Made by a program: the position numbers and the translations under genes
In this document: one piece after another, positions 53,886-57,436 of the stretch
Numbering within the stretch: position 1 is the stretch's first letter
Layout of the letters: every line of letters begins with the position of its first letter
The notes under the pieces: model-generated
The model's database searches: none
The model's input: the letters and a program-made list of their open reading frames with translations, nothing else
What the model was told of the DNA's origin: nothing
Source: Desulforadius tongensis
GTDB lineage: Bacteria > Bacillota > Desulfotomaculia > Desulfotomaculales > Desulfohalotomaculaceae
Assembly (NCBI RefSeq): GCF_016907915.1
Contig: NZ_JAFBCW010000017.1
Span: 1 to 57,436, forward strand
Direction of reading: 5' to 3'
Length of the DNA: 57,436 nucleotides

Positions 53886-54467
53886 TTGACTGTTGTATGC
53901 CTGGGTGACAGTATTACCGCGGGTTACCCGTACGAAAAAGAAGCATCCTGGGTACAATTGTGTGCAGAAGATTTAAATTTGAATTTAATAAATGCCGGAA
54001 TTAATAACCATACCACCGGTGATATGCTGGCCAGGTTTAACAGGGATGTTACTCCCCACCGGCCAAAGGCGGTGATAATACTGGGGGGGACCAATGATGC
54101 CTGGCAGGGGGTGCCCATGGAAAAAACAAAAGAAAACTTTAAACGAATGATAGATATGGTTTACGCAATTAATGCCCAATCTATTCTTGGTTTGATACCC
54201 CCGATTATTAAAGATAAAGTACAGGCCTGTTTCCAGTTAAAAGATGTGGAACAGTTTAACAACCGGCTTATAAAAATAAGAGACTGGTTAAAGGTGTTTT
54301 CCGGGGATAAGAAAATACTATTGCTGGATTTTTACACTCCCCTTTGTAAAAATGGTACCGGCCGGGGAGATCCAGCACTTTTTGTAGATGGCGGTCATCC
54401 CAATCGTCGGGGTTATCGTCTTTTAGCGGAAAGTATTAAAGCTGATTTGCAAAATATAGAAAAATAA
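53886..54467 (+). CDS. SGNH/GDSL-family hydrolase
   Basis: The 193-residue protein is an esterase or lipase of the SGNH family. The four blocks are visible: nucleophile serine in VVCLGDSITAGYP near residue 8, glycine in NAGINNHTTGDM, asparagine in ILGGTNDAWQG near residue 68, and the Asp/His pair in FVDGGHPNRRG near residue 168. There is no signal peptide, so it is probably cytoplasmic. The TTG at 53886 is six bases after GGGGGAG. The substrate is unknown; its neighbour DedA hints at lipid or envelope metabolism. Confidence 0.88.
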   Translation: MTVVCLGDSITAGYPYEKEASWVQLCAEDLNLNLINAGINNHTTGDMLARFNRDVTPHRPKAVIILGGTNDAWQGVPMEKTKENFKRMIDMVYAINAQSILGLIPPIIKDKVQACFQLKDVEQFNNRLIKIRDWLKVFSGDKKILLLDFYTPLCKNGTGRGDPALFVDGGHPNRRGYRLLAESIKADLQNIEK

Positions 54468-54511
54468 CAGCTATTGTAAAATGTGCATTTTATAGTATAA
54501 TAATCTAAAAA

Positions 54512-54545
54512 ATGGCCTCCAAGATTTCTTGGGGGCTATTTTTAA
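54512..54545 (+). terminator. Rho-independent terminator after the SGNH hydrolase gene
   Basis: ATGGCCTCCAA (54512-54522) pairs with TTGGGGGCTAT (54529-54539), two wobbles, before TTTTT. A promoter-like TTGTAA-16-TATAAT lies just upstream at 54474-54501. Confidence 0.82.
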
Positions 54546-54612
54546 TTTTTTAACAGGTCCCCATAAAAATACTTCCCCCATCGTATCATTAATTAAAGCC
54601 GCCCTGCCATAC

Positions 54613-54672
54613 GAAACCGGTGAGCGGCGTACAAATGGTGCCGGGCTCAGCAGGGCAGCTTTTTCAGGGTAG
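54613..54672 (+). repeat. Dispersed repeat, copy B6, before sigI
   Basis: AAACCGGTGAGCGGCGTAC then AAATGGTGCCGG and the tail GGCTCAGCAGGGCAGC plus TTTTTCAGGGTAG mirror copy B1 over its full 60 bases. It ends 46 bases before the chosen sigI start. Confidence 0.65.
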
Positions 54673-54718
54673 AATGCCGGAAAAGGGAGGAAGGGGAGAC
54701 AGAAGGAGTGAAGATATT

Positions 54719-55462
54719 TTGACTGCGCTGGAACGGGTACTGGAAGAGAAACTGCATAGTGCTCAAAACGGGGATGCGGATGCGCGGGAACAGGTACTAA
54801 ATGCCGGTAAGCCGTTTGTGCTGCGTGTGGTAAGTACATTTTGCCAGCGAAAATTGGAATGGGGGCGTGATGATGAACTTTCCATCGGGTTAATAGCTAT
54901 GAATGAAGCAATTAATCGCTACTCCCATCACAAACAAATCCCTTTTTTAGCTTTTGCCAGAATAGTGATAAAAAGTCGTTTGAAAGATTTTTTTCGCCGG
55001 GAATCAAAGCACAACGCCATTTCTTTAGAAAACAAGACAGTGGAAGGCAGTGAGTATCTGTACAGCGGTGCCGAGAATACCCAGGCTTGGGATAAGCATA
55101 TAAAAGAACTGGTGGACAGGGAAAGGAAAGAAGAGATTTTGGAGTTTGGAAAACTGCTGAAGCAATTTGATCTCAGTTATGAAGAACTGGTAAACGTATC
55201 ACCCAAACACCGGGACTCCAGGGAAAATTTAATCCGGACAGCATGGCAGCTGGCAAACAACCAGGATTTGATGAGTTACCTGCTGGACAAAAAGCGCCTG
55301 CCCATTGCGGAGCTGAGTTTGCTCACCGGTGTTAAAAGGAAGACTTTAGAGCGCGGCAGAAGGTATATTGTTGCCCTGGCCCTTTTATTTTACCACCGGG
55401 AGAATTTTATTTACATGTACTCTTATCTTAAGCTGACTAACTGGGGAAAGGGAGGAGCCTAA
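54719..55462 (+). CDS. sigI: RNA polymerase sigma factor SigI
   Basis: The 247-residue sigma-70 protein matches SigI: EEKLHSAQNGDADAREQVL, then region 2 with DELSIGLIAMNEAINRY and IPFLAFARIVIKSRLKDFFRRE, and the SigI-specific C-terminal domain ending LPIAELSLLTGVKRKTLERGRRYIVALALL. In Bacillus SigI serves heat and wall stress; in cellulolytic clostridia it serves polysaccharide sensing. The TTG at 54719 is eight bases after AGGAGTGA; an ATG at 54674 is an alternative. Its anti-sigma factor gene follows one base later. Confidence 0.92.
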   Translation: MTALERVLEEKLHSAQNGDADAREQVLNAGKPFVLRVVSTFCQRKLEWGRDDELSIGLIAMNEAINRYSHHKQIPFLAFARIVIKSRLKDFFRRESKHNAISLENKTVEGSEYLYSGAENTQAWDKHIKELVDRERKEEILEFGKLLKQFDLSYEELVNVSPKHRDSRENLIRTAWQLANNQDLMSYLLDKKRLPIAELSLLTGVKRKTLERGRRYIVALALLFYHRENFIYMYSYLKLTNWGKGGA

Positions 55463-55463
55463 A

Positions 55464-56624
55464 ATGGCTGTGGTTAAGGGTATGTTAGTGCAGAAGGATG
55501 GAAAAAAAGGCATTTTAATGACACCGGACGGCAATTTTGTAAAAGTAGTGCTGCCGGATAAACCGGTGCAGCTGGGCGAAGAGATTGAAGCCAGGATAGC
55601 ACCGGTAAAAAGACCGGTAAAAACCATGTTCTTAGCAGTGGCAGTTTTGGTACTGGTACTGTTAATACCCGGGTATCATTATATTTTTTCAGCCCAGGCC
55701 ATGGCCTACGTAACCATGGACATCAACCCCAGTATAGAGTTGGCCGTAGATGAAAGGATGAACGTGATAAAAGCCCGGGGGATTAATTTGGACGGCAAAA
55801 AAATTATTTCAGAAATAAATATAACCGGTATGCAATTATACCGGGCGCTGCCCCTGCTGGTGGAGCAGGCCATTAAAGAGGGCTATATAAAAAGCGGCCA
55901 AAACAATGTGATACTTTCTACCGTTACAATTGCCGGTAAAGAGAAAAGTCCGGCACTGATAGAAGAAACAAAAGTTCAACAGGCCATTAACAAGCCGCTG
56001 GAAGATAAAAAAATCAACGCCCGGGTTTTGGTAAAACAAGCGGGGGAAAAAATTCGCCGGGAAGCTGAAAAGTGCGGCCTGTCAGCAGGTAAGTATCTAA
56101 TATACCAGCAGGCCCAAAAACAGGGTATAAAAATATCTGTTGAGGAACTGAGCAGCCAAGGAATCAGTCAGCTGGAGCAGAATAAAAAAATCCAGTTAGA
56201 AAAACTGCTTCAAGACCCTGCACCACCGGGACAATTGAAAAAATTAAAAAAACACCTGGATGAAAAAAATACCCAGCGGGTGCCTTTAAAAGCAAACAAT
56301 CAATTGCCGCATTTCCCCCAAAACAGTAATGACACACCGGAAGTACAGGAGAAACGGGTTCTGCCGGAGAAAGTGAAAGAAATAAAAGAAAAAAATAAGG
56401 GATCGTTACCGCCAGGGATGGATAAGAAACTTAACAATTCCCGGAACGATGATCAAAATGATGATCAAAAGCAGGAAAAACGAGAGGAGCAGCGGATGCC
56501 GCCGGGGCAGATGAAAAAAACGGAGCGGCAGTTACAAGGTAAACAAAAAGAGATTAAAGACAACCCACAGCCGCCTGCTTTAAAAAAATGCAAAACAAAA
56601 GCGGAGAAAAATAATAAAAAGTGA
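55464..56624 (+). CDS. rsgI: Anti-sigma-I factor RsgI
   Basis: RsgI holds SigI inactive at the membrane. The 386-residue product has a cytoplasmic RsgI_N domain (residues about 1-45, VVKGMLVQKDGKKGILMTPDG), one membrane segment (about 53-73, FLAVAVLVLVLLIPG), and an outside conserved domain beginning AYVTMDINPSIELAVDE near residue 88. From about residue 230 the chain is very polar and repetitive (K, E, Q, N, P), with DDQNDDQKQEKREEQR-like stretches. There is no recognisable carbohydrate-binding module, so the signal is unclear. GGAGG precedes the ATG within the end of sigI. Confidence 0.92.
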   Translation: MAVVKGMLVQKDGKKGILMTPDGNFVKVVLPDKPVQLGEEIEARIAPVKRPVKTMFLAVAVLVLVLLIPGYHYIFSAQAMAYVTMDINPSIELAVDERMNVIKARGINLDGKKIISEINITGMQLYRALPLLVEQAIKEGYIKSGQNNVILSTVTIAGKEKSPALIEETKVQQAINKPLEDKKINARVLVKQAGEKIRREAEKCGLSAGKYLIYQQAQKQGIKISVEELSSQGISQLEQNKKIQLEKLLQDPAPPGQLKKLKKHLDEKNTQRVPLKANNQLPHFPQNSNDTPEVQEKRVLPEKVKEIKEKNKGSLPPGMDKKLNNSRNDDQNDDQKQEKREEQRMPPGQMKKTERQLQGKQKEIKDNPQPPALKKCKTKAEKNNKK

Positions 56625-56705
56625 CACCTTTGGCCGGGGAAGTTTTTTATAAATTTTTGCATTAAGGACTAATTTTAAGTAAAGTTGGGCAGTATAAAAA
56701 AAGGG
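56625..56705 (+). repeat. Partial dispersed repeat D after rsgI
   Basis: CTTTGGCCGGGGAAGTTTTT (from about 56630) resembles the repeats at 9972 and 21459. The rest of the stretch is AT-rich and shows no gene. Confidence 0.4.
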
Positions 56706-57107
56706 TTTGCAATGGCTGAGCCCAGACTGCCGCAGGGTTTACTATGTTAGGCTCTGTGCGTGGTCGGCCAAAGGTCGATTTTGGGTCCGGGGGGCTCAAT
56801 GTTGGCCGGAGGGAAGACCGGCAGGTGTAATGGCAGGCTCTGCAGCGGTCTGAAGGATCGTTTTAGGGTCACAAATTATATTTGCTGGTCGAGCTGAGAT
56901 TATCATGGGTTCCGAATAGTTTGGTGCTGGTGCCGAACTATGCTGGGGTCTGCCCTGGTCGAGAGATCACGGTGGGCTTCTCAGGGATCCATGATAGTCG
57001 AGCAAAGGTCATTATGGGTTTCGTAATGGTTCTTGGCAGCCGAAAGGTTGCCCGGGGCTGTGTAGGGATCTATAATGGCTGTAGCGAAGGTCATTGCAGG
57101 CTTTAGT
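56706..57107 (+). repeat. G-rich degenerate repeat tract
   Basis: About 400 bases are built from loosely repeated phrases of the form GGTC...AAGGTCATTATGGGTTT. Examples are GGTCATTATGGGTTTCG (57007), GATCTATAATGGCTGTAG (57067) and GGTCATTGCAGGCTTTAG (57089), with spacing of roughly 40-50 bases earlier in the tract. The + strand is strongly enriched in G over C. A 74-codon open frame crosses it but has no credible ribosome site or family. Confidence 0.5.
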
Positions 57108-57145
57108 CAAGGCTCTTCCTCAACAGAAGGGCCTTGATGCTTTTT
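57108..57145 (+). terminator. Hairpin terminator before the rRNA leader
   Basis: CAAGGCTCTTC (57108-57118) pairs with GAAGGGCCTTG (57126-57136), one wobble, followed by ATGCTTTTT. Confidence 0.7.
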
Positions 57146-57275
57146 ACCACTGCCCGGATAAAAAATATGCCGGACAAAACAAATTTCTTTCCAAAACACT
57201 TGAAAAGAAACATAAATAGTGGTAATATGATAAATGTCGCCGGTGAACGGCGGCAAAAAAAATTAAAAATACCAG

Positions 57276-57304
57276 TTGACATCAAGGGACAAAGATGTTA
57301 AACT
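57276..57304 (+). promoter_or_regulatory. rRNA-operon-type promoter
   Basis: TTGACA (57276-57281), 17 bp and TAAACT (57299-57304) lie after an A-rich UP-like stretch (AAAAAAAATTAAAAATACC). The -10 box is imperfect. Confidence 0.65.
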
Positions 57305-57436
57305 AAATCTTGCCGCTGAACCAGGCGGCCCAAAAACTGGTAGCGATCCTTGAAAACTAAACAGTGAGAGATGGATGTCAAGGGCGATAAAGCCAATGGA
57401 TATTTTATATTGAACAGGAGAGCTGGAAGAGCTTAT
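57305..57436 (+). other. Probable 16S rRNA leader (gene outside the window)
   Basis: The leader contains a small hairpin GCCGC/GCGGC and CCTTGAAAACTAAACAG, a phrase typical of Firmicute rrn leaders and spacers, and ends in GGAGAGCTGGAAGAGCTTAT. The conserved 16S start (GAGTTTGATCCTGGCTCAG) is not reached, so the rRNA gene itself cannot be confirmed here. Confidence 0.6.

Noticed and set aside
54546-54620. Possible autoregulatory sigma-I promoter (CCCCCA and CGAA words)
   Set aside because: The words are about 30 bases apart, longer than a sigma-I spacer, so the match is not convincing.
56882-57106. 74-codon frame in the G-rich tract
   Set aside because: No ribosome site and no family resemblance; the low-C composition leaves frames open by chance.
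57103-57285. Minus-strand 60-codon frame near the rRNA leader
   Set aside because: It spans a terminator and the rRNA promoter and shows no protein-like features.

Overview
The window is a chromosomal segment of an endospore-forming, anaerobic, low-to-mid GC Firmicute, most likely of the Desulfotomaculum/Peptococcaceae type. The sporulation genes (spoIIGA, sigE, sigG, an alpha/beta SASP, a SpoIIM-like protein), an oxygen-sensitive class III ribonucleotide reductase, the tandem DUF881 genes with sbp in front of ftsA-ftsZ, and the Firmicute ylm/divIVA cluster all point this way. No taxon can be proved from this sequence alone. Almost all genes run on the + strand and are tightly packed.

Layout. 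1-92 is the 3' end (domains V and VI) of a group II intron. 108-5116 is a cell-division block (ftsQ/divIB, two DUF881 genes, sbp, ftsA, ftsZ). 5193-9255 holds a SpoIIM-like gene, spoIIGA, sigE, sigG, a small exported protein and ylmC. 9428-12612 is nrdR-nrdD-nrdG behind a promoter with tandem NrdR boxes. 12703-15597 holds an FmdB-type protein, a beta-CASP nuclease and pgeF. 15612-19304 is the phosphate block phoP-phoR-pstB-phoU. 19349-24707 is the ylm cluster (HlyD-like, yggS, sepF, proC, yggT, ylmH, divIVA and a broken DUF167 gene) behind a sigma-H promoter. 24721-27880 is ileS with its T-box. 28009-33329 has a small Cys-rich protein, a spore protein gene, and the glycine cleavage operon gcvT-H-PA-PB under a tandem glycine riboswitch with a sigma-H promoter. 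33421-41978 is mixed housekeeping: CDF transporter, trmL, nth, CoA-binding protein, split lysO, CPBP protease, DUF4912 protein, GH57 enzyme and an Ig-repeat lipoprotein. 42140-43917 looks like a more AT-rich accessory patch (DIP1984 family, DUF169). 43978-52993 is dnaE, mtrB, a DUF2007 protein, accD-accA, pfkA and pyk. 53003-56624 is a putative phosphate-controlled small RNA, dedA, an SGNH hydrolase and sigI-rsgI. The window ends with a G-rich degenerate repeat tract and the promoter and leader of what looks like an rRNA operon whose 16S gene lies just outside.

How it works together. Division (fts, sepF, divIVA) and early sporulation sigma factors are linked by sigma-H-type promoters, which recur at four places, including in front of the glycine riboswitch. 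PhoPR sits next to pstB-phoU, and two arrays of TTAACA-type direct repeats with 11-bp spacing are plausible PhoP sites: one before pstB and one driving a roughly 98-nt structured transcript after pyk.

The less ordinary content is regulatory and intergenic. It comprises a family of short, mosaic, same-orientation repeats lodged directly upstream of seven unrelated genes, an uncharacterised structure with a possible pseudoknot between yggS and sepF, the PhoP-box small RNA, and the G-rich repeat tract before the rRNA leader.
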